DNA of 64,000 nucleotides, from assembly GCF_030817195.1 (NCBI RefSeq), contig NZ_JAUSYZ010000001.1:2790001-2854000 (forward strand), read 5' to 3'. The notes below the pieces were generated by a model. That model made no database searches, had not been told where the DNA came from, and saw only the letters and a program-made list of their open reading frames with translations. Below, piece after piece: positions 23,773 through 32,043 of this stretch (position 1 is its first letter; each line of letters opens with the position of its first letter). The DNA is from Arthrobacter globiformis. GTDB taxonomy: Bacteria > Actinomycetota > Actinomycetes > Actinomycetales > Micrococcaceae. The translations under genes were made by a program, and so were the position numbers.

Positions 23773-24397
23773 ACAATTCATCCGGCAGCTTGAAGCGGAC
23801 CGCGCCCTGGCCGTGGTCCGCGCTCCATCCATCACGGACGCCGCGGACCTCTGCCGGGCACTGGCCGAAGGCGGCATCCGCAGCGTCGAACTGACGTTCA
23901 CCACACCGGATGTGCTCAACCACGTCAAGCGCGCGGCCGAGACGGCCGCGGACCACGGTGCCGCCGTCGGAATCGGCACCGTTATGACTGCGGACCAGGC
24001 ACGCGCAGCGATCGACGCCGGCGCGCAGTTCCTGGTGACGCCGGGCCTCCGGCCCGAGGTTGCAGCCGTCGCCGCAGCCGCCGGCATCCCGTTCAGCCTC
24101 GGCGCCATGACGCCCACCGAGGTCGCACAGGCCCTGGATCTGGGCTCCGCCGCCGTCAAGATTTTCCCCGCCCGGCAGCTCGGTCCGGCGTACTTGAAGG
24201 ACTTGCAGGGCCCGTACCCGGGCATCCGACTGCTGCCTTCCGGAGGCATCGACGCCTCCAACGCCAAGAGCTACCTCGACGCCGGTGCTGCTGCAGTCTG
24301 CTGCGGCACCAGCGTGGTCCCGCCCGCAGCAGTGGCTGCCGGCAACTGGGCAGACATTGCGGCGCGTGCCGCCGCCTTCACCGGCACCCTCAAGTAG
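23762..24397 (+). CDS. eda: KDPG/KHG aldolase
   Basis: A 211-residue class I aldolase. E43 in SVELTFTTPD is the general acid/base and K133 in GSAAVKIFPARQLGPAYLKDL the Schiff-base lysine; GIGTVMTADQA and LLPSGGIDASN form the phosphate site. It splits 2-keto-3-deoxy-6-phosphogluconate into pyruvate and glyceraldehyde-3-phosphate. The phosphorylated substrate is supplied by the divergent KDG kinase. ATG at 23762 is preceded by GAAAGGAA-like bases (gaaggaaagc) and overlaps the deacylase stop. Length is normal. Confidence 0.93.
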   Translation: MTPEQFIRQLEADRALAVVRAPSITDAADLCRALAEGGIRSVELTFTTPDVLNHVKRAAETAADHGAAVGIGTVMTADQARAAIDAGAQFLVTPGLRPEVAAVAAAAGIPFSLGAMTPTEVAQALDLGSAAVKIFPARQLGPAYLKDLQGPYPGIRLLPSGGIDASNAKSYLDAGAAAVCCGTSVVPPAAVAAGNWADIAARAAAFTGTLK

Positions 24398-24420
24398 GAC
24401 TTACTCAGAAGGATACGTCC

Positions 24421-25809
24421 ATGAATGAATTCCTAGACTGGCTGCGGCACGACACCGCCGGCTTGCTTCTTCTGGCGGGTGCGGGCATCGCCCTCCTGCT
24501 CTTCCTGATCATCAAGGTCAAGCTCGAGCCGTTCATCGCCCTGGTGGGAACCGGCGTGATCGTGGCCCTGGTGGGCGGGGTCTCCGTGGAGGCGCTGGTC
24601 GGCTCCGCCACCAAGAGCAGCGACGCCCTCATTGAAAAGGGCTTCGCCGGCATCCTGGGCCACATCACGGTGATCATCGGCTTGGGTACGGTGCTGGGCG
24701 CGATCCTGGAACGGTCCGGCGGAGCGGAAGTGCTGCTCGGACGGCTCGTGAGGATCTTCGGCGAAAAGGGCACGCCCCTCGCCATGGGCATCACCGGCTT
24801 CGTGCTCGGCATCCCGGTCTTCTTTGACATCGGCATCTTCGTCCTGGCGCCGCTGGTGTATGTGGCGGCTATCCGCGGCGGCAAATCATTGGCCCTGTTC
24901 GCCCTGCCGCTGCTCGCCGGCCTCTCCGTGACCCACGCCTTCCTGCCGCCGCACCCCGGACCCGTTGCTGCCGCCGGCCTGTTCCATGTGGACCTCGGCT
25001 GGATTATCCTCATGGGCCTGATCTGCGGCATTCCGGCCTGGTTCGCCTCCGGTATTTTGTGGGGCACCTGGATCGGCAAGCGCGTGATGGTCAATGTTCC
25101 GGAGGACCGGATCGTTCCCGAATCCGAGGAAGCCAAGGGCCACGAACCGTCCATCGGGCTGGTGCTGCTGGCCATCGGCCTGCCGATGCTCCTCATCCTG
25201 GGCGGCACCTTCGGCAACATCTTCGCCCCCGCAGGCCCGGTGCGCGACGTACTGACGTTCTTCGGCAATCCGGCGATCGCACTGACCGTGGCCGTGCTGC
25301 TGGCAATGTGGCTCCTGGGCATCCGCCGCGGCATGACGCCGGACGAGCTCAGCGAAATCACGGGCTCGTCCCTGCGACCGGTGGGCATGATCCTGCTGGT
25401 GGTCGGTGCCGGCGCGTTCTTCGGTGCGGTTCTCTCCGCCACCGGCGTTGGCAAAGCTGTTGCGGATTCGCTGGCCCAGGCCGGCCTCCCGATCATCCTG
25501 TCCGCCTTCGTGATCAGCGCGGGCATGCGCATTGCCCAGGGCTCGGCAACGGTGGCGATCGTGACTACCGGCGGCATCCTGGCACCCAGCCTTGCCTCGG
25601 GCTTCTCCCAGCCTCAACTCGCGTTGATCGTTGTGGCCATTTCTTCCGGTTCCATCATCGCCAGCCACGTGAACGATGGCGGCTTCTGGATCATCTCCAA
25701 GTACTTCAACATGTCCGTCAAGGACACCTTGAAGACCTGGACGGTGCTGGAGACGGTGCTCTCCATTGTGGGATTCGGTATGGCGGCCCTGCTATATCAG
25801 TTCGTGTAG
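24421..25809 (+). CDS. GntP-family gluconate-type permease
   Basis: A 462-residue integral membrane protein with about 12-14 helices and GntP signatures: LEPFIALVGTGVIVALVGG, ILGHITVIIGLGTVLGAILERSGGAE, PVFFDIGIFVLAPLVY, THAFLPPHPGPVAAA, and SGSIIASHVNDGGFWIISKYFNMSVKDTLKTW. The family imports sugar acids by proton symport (gluconate, idonate and also D-serine for DsdX). As the last gene of the dehydratase-deacylase-aldolase operon it probably imports the acylated or free amino-sugar acid. Confidence 0.94.
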   Translation: MNEFLDWLRHDTAGLLLLAGAGIALLLFLIIKVKLEPFIALVGTGVIVALVGGVSVEALVGSATKSSDALIEKGFAGILGHITVIIGLGTVLGAILERSGGAEVLLGRLVRIFGEKGTPLAMGITGFVLGIPVFFDIGIFVLAPLVYVAAIRGGKSLALFALPLLAGLSVTHAFLPPHPGPVAAAGLFHVDLGWIILMGLICGIPAWFASGILWGTWIGKRVMVNVPEDRIVPESEEAKGHEPSIGLVLLAIGLPMLLILGGTFGNIFAPAGPVRDVLTFFGNPAIALTVAVLLAMWLLGIRRGMTPDELSEITGSSLRPVGMILLVVGAGAFFGAVLSATGVGKAVADSLAQAGLPIILSAFVISAGMRIAQGSATVAIVTTGGILAPSLASGFSQPQLALIVVAISSGSIIASHVNDGGFWIISKYFNMSVKDTLKTWTVLETVLSIVGFGMAALLYQFV

Positions 25810-25861
25810 GAATTCATTCTCCGCGTCTACGCTAATGCTGCGTTTCACCACCTGAGGAGCG

Positions 25862-26345
25862 TCAGACGGCGGCAGGGGAGGTCGGACGCTCCTCACGCTT
25901 GATGCTGGGTTGCGGTGATTCAGTGCGGTGAGGTTTCCTGCCGTTGGCGCTCGTGCGGAGGATCCAATGGGAGCTGCCGTCGTCAGCGGTCATGCGGAAG
26001 ATATCAGGGCATTCCAGCACCCCCAGATCGGTGCGTACGAACTCGCCGACGCGCCGCCAGGATCGCAGGTCGGCGGATGTGTAGAAGCCGAGCTTTTGTC
26101 CCTCGGCGTTCACCATGAACCACCGCCCGCGGTCAGTGTCCCAGATCACTTCGGGATCGCGACGCCCCGGTCAGTGAACGCGACGTGGCCAGTGGTCGTC
26201 GCTCGGCGCCATGACGTGCCCCGCCGCCCCGCAGATAGTCAGCGTTATAGAGGTAGTAGTAGTGGTATTCCCCGTCAATGTAGATGGGGCGTGGAGGGTC
26301 GTTCTTCCAGTTGTCGGGGACGCTGAAGTGATAGGTCGGGCGCAT
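25862..26345 (-). pseudogene. GH32 levanase-like remnant with internal deletion
   Basis: Two minus-strand frames give the start and middle of a GH32 enzyme. YHFSVPDNWKNDPPRPIYID and YHYYYLYNADYLRGGG come from the N-terminus, with the nucleophile in NDP. After a break comes IWDTDRGRWFMVNAEGQKLG, then GVLECPDIFRM with the acid/base Glu in ECPD. The region carrying the RDP motif has been cut to a few codons, there is a frameshift near 26150, and the C-terminal beta-sandwich is missing. Compared with a 500-residue enzyme, about two thirds is lost. It lies directly behind the intact GH32 gene in the same orientation. Confidence 0.75.
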
Positions 26346-26413
26346 TCGGCGTGATCCTTTTGAAATTGAGCCTTTTGATCCGGGGTCCGCTGTCCTTGGT
26401 GTACCGCCCGCGT

Positions 26414-27970
26414 TCAGGGGAAGAGGCTCCGGGTACCCTCATAGATTCCGGCCATGGTCCATGCGTCGAGGGAGAGTATCTGTACCGTGCCTTCGGCGGC
26501 AAGGCTGACGTGTTCCCCGCCCAGGGTGGGGTAGACGCGGGCTGTGAGCGGGATTCCGTTGGCAAAAATTTCGAGGGCGGATCGGTCCAAGATGACACGC
26601 AGGTGCACTCGTCCTTCGGGCATGGGGACGGGTCCGGACTTGTCTTCCACATCAACGGTTGGATCGAGGCTGCTTCGAGTGCGGTCCAAGCGGAGCGTGC
26701 CGTTGTTGGTGCCGTCAGTCGCCCTGCGCAGCTCGATTGTCGTTTCCTCGTTGGGGCTGGCGGAGGTGCACCTGTCCGTGGAGCTCAGTACACCTAGTCG
26801 CAGCAGGGCGCCCGGTGCGAGTTGGAGGTCCAGTTCGAGGTCGAGTTGCTTGCCGGACACGCCGATTTCCAAAGGCACCAGGGCGCCGGTCAACACCTGT
26901 CCGGGCAAACTGGCGTGGTCACGGCGCAGCTTTTTGATTTCTGGTGCGGGTGCGAAGCGGAGAGCGCCGTCGTCCCCGGGCGTGACGATTCGCGGCAGGC
27001 TCATGACCCCTGACCAGCCGGCTTCCACCATCGCGGCGTCGCTGCGGCCTTCCTGCATCCAGCCGAACATGACACGCCGGCCGGACTCATCCTGGAACGA
27101 TTGCGGTGCGTAGAAGAAACGGCCGCCGTAGTCGAGGCGGTGCAGCGCCGCGGGCTTGAAGGTATCCCCGGCGTACCGGCCGGTCCAGTAGAGCGGGTGG
27201 AGGGTGTCGCCGTCGTTCCAGGCGGAGAAGACCAGCACGTCAGGCGAGCCGTCAGAAGGTGCAGACCCCAGCGAACCCTTCCCCGCCCGGAACAGGTCCA
27301 CGCATTCCCACATGGTCCCCGTCCAGTCAGTGTCCGCAGGATCGCCATGCGAGGCATCGCCGATGAACAACGGCCCGATGTAATCCCACGACCGCAGATC
27401 TGACGACTCGTACAAAAACGCCGTACCGCCGCGCTGCCGAATGCCTGAACCCACCAACTGCCGCCACTTCGTTCCTTCACGCCAGACGCAGTGATCGCGG
27501 TACGCCGTGATGTCTGCGCCAACCGGCGGTGCTGCGATCACGGGATTTCCTGGGTCCTTGGTCCAGCTCAGCAGGTCCGGGGATCCTACGGCGACGCAGG
27601 GCAGCTCCTTGCCCTCGAGGCGCCCCGAATATACCAAGGTGGGCGTGCCGCAGTCGTTCACCAATACCCCGGACCAGCAGCCCTCGGCGTCGGGTCCTGC
27701 GGACGGTTCCAAAGCAACAGGCCGGTCCGTCCACGTGACGAGATCGGTGGTGGTGGCATGACCCCACTGGATGCGGCGGTGGAATGCGCCCTCCGGGTTG
27801 TACTGGTAGAAGAGGTGGTACGTGCCGTTCCATTGACTGACGCCGTTGGGATCGTTGAGCCAGCCGGCCGGCGACACGAAGTGGAAGCGCGGCCGGAGGG
27901 GATCGGCCTCGGCGCGGGCAACCAAGTCATCCTGAGGAACGGTGGCGAGCGGGTGGGTCAGTTCAGTCAT
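26414..27970 (-). CDS. GH32 beta-fructosidase (cytoplasmic)
   Basis: A 518-residue glycoside hydrolase family 32 enzyme without signal peptide. The five-bladed propeller shows WLNDPNG (nucleophile D40) and MWECVDLF (acid/base E222). The middle motif reads AYRDHCVW (158-160) instead of the usual RDP. The beta-sandwich covers about 350-518 and ends with HLRVILDRSALEIFANG. It should release fructose from sucrose or fructo-oligosaccharides inside the cell. It overlaps the ABC ATPase gene by four bases, tying it to the peptide-type transporter operon, so the transported ligand is probably a beta-fructoside. Confidence 0.93.
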   Translation of the reverse strand: MTELTHPLATVPQDDLVARAEADPLRPRFHFVSPAGWLNDPNGVSQWNGTYHLFYQYNPEGAFHRRIQWGHATTTDLVTWTDRPVALEPSAGPDAEGCWSGVLVNDCGTPTLVYSGRLEGKELPCVAVGSPDLLSWTKDPGNPVIAAPPVGADITAYRDHCVWREGTKWRQLVGSGIRQRGGTAFLYESSDLRSWDYIGPLFIGDASHGDPADTDWTGTMWECVDLFRAGKGSLGSAPSDGSPDVLVFSAWNDGDTLHPLYWTGRYAGDTFKPAALHRLDYGGRFFYAPQSFQDESGRRVMFGWMQEGRSDAAMVEAGWSGVMSLPRIVTPGDDGALRFAPAPEIKKLRRDHASLPGQVLTGALVPLEIGVSGKQLDLELDLQLAPGALLRLGVLSSTDRCTSASPNEETTIELRRATDGTNNGTLRLDRTRSSLDPTVDVEDKSGPVPMPEGRVHLRVILDRSALEIFANGIPLTARVYPTLGGEHVSLAAEGTVQILSLDAWTMAGIYEGTRSLFP

Positions 27971-29052
27971 GCGGAGGCCTTCATTTCAGTCCGTTCGGTA
28001 GTCACCGTCGGTTCGCCCGCCAGGGCATGGCCGGCGGCACCAACCCACGGCCGGTAGAGGTGGCAGCGCACCCAATGACGGTTTTCGGGGTCTTCGACCT
28101 GATGGCGCACGGGTTCTTCGGCCGAACAGGCCTGGTTCGGGTCGCCGTCGTAAGCGCAATTCGTCGAAGCCATGACCGCCTGCCGCAGTTCGGCCCGGCG
28201 GACGGGATCGTACGAGCCTGCCCGGGAGGGGTCCGGGACAGCCGAAACGAGGAGTTGGGTATAGGGGTGCGCGGGGTTTGACAGCAGGTCCAGGGACTCG
28301 CCTTCCTCAACGAGTTCCCCGGCGAACATGACCGCCGTCCGGTCCGCCAGGTAGCGGGCGGATGCGAGGTCGTGGGTGATGTAGAGCATGGAGATGCCCT
28401 GCTCGTCGCGGAGCTTGCGCATCAGGTTCAGCACGCCGATCCGGACGGAAACATCCAGCATGGAGGTGGGTTCGTCGGCCAGGATGACTTGTGGTTCAAC
28501 GGCGAGGGCCCGGGCAATCGCAACGCGCTGGCGCTGACCGCCGGAGAGCTCGTGTGGATACGAGTTCAGCATGTCAGCCTGCAGGCCAACAGTGGTCATG
28601 AGTTCTTCGAGCCGCCGCTGGGTCTCCTCGTCGGAACCGCCGCTCTTGCCGTGGATCGCCAGCGAACGCCGCAGGAAATGCTCGATCCTGTGGGCCGGGT
28701 TCAGGGAACCGAAGGGGTCCTGGAAGACCATCTGCAGCTGGGAGCGGAACGCTCGGGATACTTGGTAACGGTCGCGTTTGAGGATGTCGACACCGTCGAT
28801 CAGGATCGCGCCGGAGCTCGGCTTCTCGAGCCGGGCAACACAGCGGGCCAAGGTGCTCTTGCCGGAACCGGATTCCCCCACAAGCGCCACGATCTCCCCG
28901 CGGCCAAGAGTCAAGTCGACACCGTGCAAGGCGCGGACCGACTCGCGGGAGAACAGCCCTCCAACGGGGAACGACTTACCCAGGCTACGAATTTCGAGGG
29001 CCGGGGTGCTGGTGGTGGAACCAGCCGCCGGCGACGTTAGGGAGTGGCTCAT
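27967..29052 (-). CDS. ABC transporter ATPase, OppF/DppF type
   Basis: A 361-residue nucleotide-binding subunit: Walker A GESGSGKST, Q-loop MVFQDPFGSLNPAHRIE (typical of Opp/Dpp ATPases), signature LSGGQRQRVAIARALA, Walker B VILADEPTSMLD, and the C-terminal oligopeptide-transporter extension with AHPYTQLLVSAVPDP and a Cys-containing tail. It forms a heterodimer with the ATPase part of the fused protein encoded next (4-bp overlap). Part of the GH32-1 operon. Confidence 0.93.
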   Translation of the reverse strand: MSHSLTSPAAGSTTSTPALEIRSLGKSFPVGGLFSRESVRALHGVDLTLGRGEIVALVGESGSGKSTLARCVARLEKPSSGAILIDGVDILKRDRYQVSRAFRSQLQMVFQDPFGSLNPAHRIEHFLRRSLAIHGKSGGSDEETQRRLEELMTTVGLQADMLNSYPHELSGGQRQRVAIARALAVEPQVILADEPTSMLDVSVRIGVLNLMRKLRDEQGISMLYITHDLASARYLADRTAVMFAGELVEEGESLDLLSNPAHPYTQLLVSAVPDPSRAGSYDPVRRAELRQAVMASTNCAYDGDPNQACSAEEPVRHQVEDPENRHWVRCHLYRPWVGAAGHALAGEPTVTTERTEMKASA

Positions 29053-30947
29053 CGTGCGGCTCCTGCCAGGTTTGCGGAATCAATCACTGAAGCGTCGGCA
29101 CCAACCGGAGCCACGAAATGGCCGGGTGCCGCCTCGCTGAGGTCCGGGATGTTTCGGAACTTCACGCCGTCGGGCAGTCCCGTCAACGGAACCCGCGGGC
29201 CGGTGAGCGGCGGGAACGCGCCCATCAGCGCCTGGGTGTAGGGGTGGCGGGGGTTGGCGTAGACGTCCTGGGCCTTCGCGGTCTCCACGATCCTGCCGCC
29301 GTACATTACGGCCATGCGGTGCGAGAGTTCCACCATGAGCGACATGTCGTGCGTGATGAAGAGGACAGAGAAGCCGAGTTCGCGCTGAAGCTCCTTGATT
29401 TGCGCCATGATCTCTTGCTGCACCACCACGTCCAACGCGGTGGTGGGTTCGTCGAGGATCAACAGTGACGGCTTGAGGGCCACGGCCATCGCTATTACAG
29501 CCCGTTGACGCATGCCACCCGAGAGTTGGTGCGGGTAGGACTTGAGGCGCGCGGGGTCCATCCTCACGAGTTCCAGCAGTTCACCCGCGCGCCGCAGGGA
29601 TTCCTTGCGGGAGTAACCGGCGTGGGTAGTGAAGATGTCCACAATCTGTTCGCCGATGGTCAGCACCGGATTGAGCGAGTTCATGGCCGACTGGAAGACC
29701 ATGGCGACGTCCTGCCAGCGGAAGCGCCGCAGCTCCTCCGGGCTCATGGCCAGGACGTCCTTGCCGCCGAAGGAAATGCTGCCGCCTGCGATCTTCGCGG
29801 GATCCTTCAGGAGCCGCATGATCGAGTTGGCGATGGTGGACTTCCCACAGCCTGACTCGCCGGCGAGGCCGAACACCTCACCGGTGCCGATGCTGAAGGA
29901 AACGCGGTCTACGGCGGTGGTGGAGCGGGTGTCGCCGATGTATTTGACGGTGAGGTCCTTGACGTCCAGGACGGGTGCGTGGGAGCCGAAGGAAACTTGG
30001 GAGACTGTCATTTGGCGGCGCTCCTTTCGGTAATTTTTTGGGGTTTTGATCTTCCGCAGCCGCGGGTTCGTGACTTCGTCCACGGCGTAGTTGATGAGGG
30101 CCAAGGCGAACGCGACCAGTGCGATGCAGACGCCCGAGGGGACGAACACCCACCAGCTTCCGGTGAGCAGGGCGCCCTCGTTGCCGGCCCAGAAGAGGTT
30201 GTTGCCCCAGGACACCGTGCTGACATCGCCCAGTCCCAGGAACTCCAGGCCGGCCTGGGCGCCGATGCCGTAGATGACGCAGGCCAGCAGGGTCCCCATG
30301 ACGATCGAGGCCATGTTCGGCAGGATCTCGCGGAACATGATCCGGCCCGCCCGTTCGCCGGACACCACGGCCGCGGCCACGAAGTCCTTAGAACGGATGG
30401 ACAGTGCCTGCGACCGCAACACACGTGCCGATCCCGCCCACCCCGTGACGACGAGCACCAGGATCACGGTGCCCAGCCCCGGCGGAAGGAACGCGGCAAG
30501 GATGACCAGCAGCGGCAGGCCGGGAAGGAGCAGGAAGACGTTGGTTACCAGGGACAGTGCTTCGTCAATGAACTTGCCAAAGTACGCCGAGGCCAGGCCC
30601 ACCAAAATGCCGATGAAGGTGGATGCGAAGCCCACAGTCAACCCGACGAACAGGGAACTGCGGGAGCCGTGGACAGTCAGTGCGAGGACGTCCTGTCCCT
30701 TGGCTGTAGTTCCCAGCCAGTGCTCGGCTGATGGTTCCAGGGAGGCCATGGCGGTGATCCGCGACGGGTCGCCGGGGAAAAGCACTGGTGCCAGGAGGGC
30801 CAGTGCGATGAAGACGAGCATCACGGCCATTCCCGCCAGGGCTTTCTTGTTGGTGAGGAGACCGTGGACGAAGCTGCGGTTGGGCTTGCGGGCAGCTGTG
30901 GTCTTGCCGGCCGTCTTGCCGGGCTGCTGCAGAATTGCGGTTGTCAT
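29049..30947 (-). CDS. Fused ABC permease (DppC type) and ATPase (DppD type)
   Basis: One 632-codon frame holds two transporter subunits. Residues 1-300 are a DppC-like permease with about six helices and the EAA loop (AAAVVSGERAGRIMFREILPN). From M313 an OppD-type ATPase begins: GESGCGKST, MVFQSAMNSLNPVLTIGEQ, LSGGMRQRAVIAMAVA, LLILDEPTTALD, and a tail with HPYTQALMGAFPPL. M313 has its own Shine-Dalgarno (GAAAGGAG, eight bases before), so the ATPase may also be made separately from 30011. No stop separates the halves. Fused permease/ATPase proteins are known in actinobacterial peptide-type transporters. It overlaps the downstream ATPase gene and lies 11 bp after DppB. Confidence 0.9.
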   Translation of the reverse strand: MTTAILQQPGKTAGKTTAARKPNRSFVHGLLTNKKALAGMAVMLVFIALALLAPVLFPGDPSRITAMASLEPSAEHWLGTTAKGQDVLALTVHGSRSSLFVGLTVGFASTFIGILVGLASAYFGKFIDEALSLVTNVFLLLPGLPLLVILAAFLPPGLGTVILVLVVTGWAGSARVLRSQALSIRSKDFVAAAVVSGERAGRIMFREILPNMASIVMGTLLACVIYGIGAQAGLEFLGLGDVSTVSWGNNLFWAGNEGALLTGSWWVFVPSGVCIALVAFALALINYAVDEVTNPRLRKIKTPKNYRKERRQMTVSQVSFGSHAPVLDVKDLTVKYIGDTRSTTAVDRVSFSIGTGEVFGLAGESGCGKSTIANSIMRLLKDPAKIAGGSISFGGKDVLAMSPEELRRFRWQDVAMVFQSAMNSLNPVLTIGEQIVDIFTTHAGYSRKESLRRAGELLELVRMDPARLKSYPHQLSGGMRQRAVIAMAVALKPSLLILDEPTTALDVVVQQEIMAQIKELQRELGFSVLFITHDMSLMVELSHRMAVMYGGRIVETAKAQDVYANPRHPYTQALMGAFPPLTGPRVPLTGLPDGVKFRNIPDLSEAAPGHFVAPVGADASVIDSANLAGAAR

Positions 30948-30958
30948 GATCGGTTCCT

Positions 30959-31936
30959 CTAGTTGCTGCGCACGCGCGGGTCGAGGCGGACGTAAAGGAT
31001 GTCCACCAGGAAGTTCGCCAGCAGCACTGCGGCGGTGATGGTCAGGAACAGGCCCTGCATGAGGGGGTAGTCGAGGCCTTGGACGGCGTTGAGGAGTTGG
31101 TAGCCTACGCCGGGGTAGGCGAACACCACCTCGGTGAGCAGCGCACCGCCCACCACGAAGCCCAGGCTCATGCCGAAGCTGGTCACGGACGGCAGCATGG
31201 CGTTGCGGGCGGCGTAGCGGAGCATGATGCGTCCGGGGCGCAGGCCTTTGGCCTCGGCCATGGTGATGTAGTCCTCGGAGTTGGTGGCAATCATGGTGTT
31301 GCGCATGCCGAGCATCCAGCCGCCCACCGAGACCAGCACGATCGTCAACGCGGGCAGCACCAGGTGCGCACCGGCGTCGGAGATGAACTCCCAGGTGAAT
31401 CCGGGTTCCAGGCCGTCGCTGAACGCATGGCGCAGCGGGGACCAGCCCAGGATCACGCCGAACAGGTACAGGGCACCCATCGCGAGCCAGAAGTATGGGA
31501 ACGAACCGATGAACACCAGCAGCGGCGGAAGCGCGGAGTCGATCGCGCCGCCGCGCCGCCAGGCGGCCATGATGCCCAGCAGGTTACCCGCGACGGCGGC
31601 AACCACCAGTGCGGTTCCGCCGAGCAGGAGGGTCCAGCCGATCTGGGACGAAATGACCTCGGTGACCGGGGTGGGGAAACGTGAGATGGATACGCCCATG
31701 TTGCCGGTGACGATGTTGTGCATGTAGTCGGCGTACTGCTCCCAGATGGGGCGGTCGTCGACGCCGAGGAGCTTGCGCAGCGCCTCCAGTTGTTCGGGCT
31801 GCATCTTGCCCTGGGTGCGGGCAAACATGCGGGAGACGGGGTCACCGGGCATGAAGCGCGGGAGCAGGAAATTCAGCGTGATGGATGCCCAGAAGGCGAT
31901 CAGGTAGAAACCTAAACGGCGCAGGATGAAGCGCAC
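30959..31936 (-). CDS. ABC transporter permease, DppB/OppB type
   Basis: A 325-residue permease: VRFILRRLGFYLIAFWASITLNFLLPRFMPGDP is the standard DppB opening (first helix then RxxPGDP), and the C-terminal EAA motif reads TMAEAKGLRPGRIMLRYAARNAMLPSVTSFG. About six membrane segments. GTG at 31936 with GAGGGAAA upstream; the longer frame to 32014 runs through an intercistronic hairpin. It pairs with the fused DppC-D protein to form the membrane pore. Confidence 0.92.
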   Translation of the reverse strand: MRFILRRLGFYLIAFWASITLNFLLPRFMPGDPVSRMFARTQGKMQPEQLEALRKLLGVDDRPIWEQYADYMHNIVTGNMGVSISRFPTPVTEVISSQIGWTLLLGGTALVVAAVAGNLLGIMAAWRRGGAIDSALPPLLVFIGSFPYFWLAMGALYLFGVILGWSPLRHAFSDGLEPGFTWEFISDAGAHLVLPALTIVLVSVGGWMLGMRNTMIATNSEDYITMAEAKGLRPGRIMLRYAARNAMLPSVTSFGMSLGFVVGGALLTEVVFAYPGVGYQLLNAVQGLDYPLMQGLFLTITAAVLLANFLVDILYVRLDPRVRSN

Positions 31937-31971
31937 GGTTTCCCTCCATTCGGGAATTGCGGAGATGGGGG

Positions 31972-32009
31972 CGGTATGCCCGGCGCGTAATCCGGCTCCG
32001 GGCATACCG
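31972..32009 (-). terminator. Intercistronic hairpin between binding protein and permease genes
   Basis: CGGTATGCCCGG (31972-31983) and CCGGGCATACCG (31998-32009) form a perfect 12-bp stem with a 14-base loop, just after the binding-protein stop and before dppB. Stems in this position usually stabilise the binding-protein mRNA or attenuate read-through, giving more binding protein than permease. Confidence 0.6.
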
Positions 32010-32043
32010 GTCATGGGCCCCGCCAGGGGCTACAGCAGAACCG

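Noticed and set aside
24405..25577. 390-codon minus-strand ORF antisense to the GntP permease
   Set aside because: Composition rich in Pro/Arg/Ser with no domain; the opposite strand holds an unmistakable permease.
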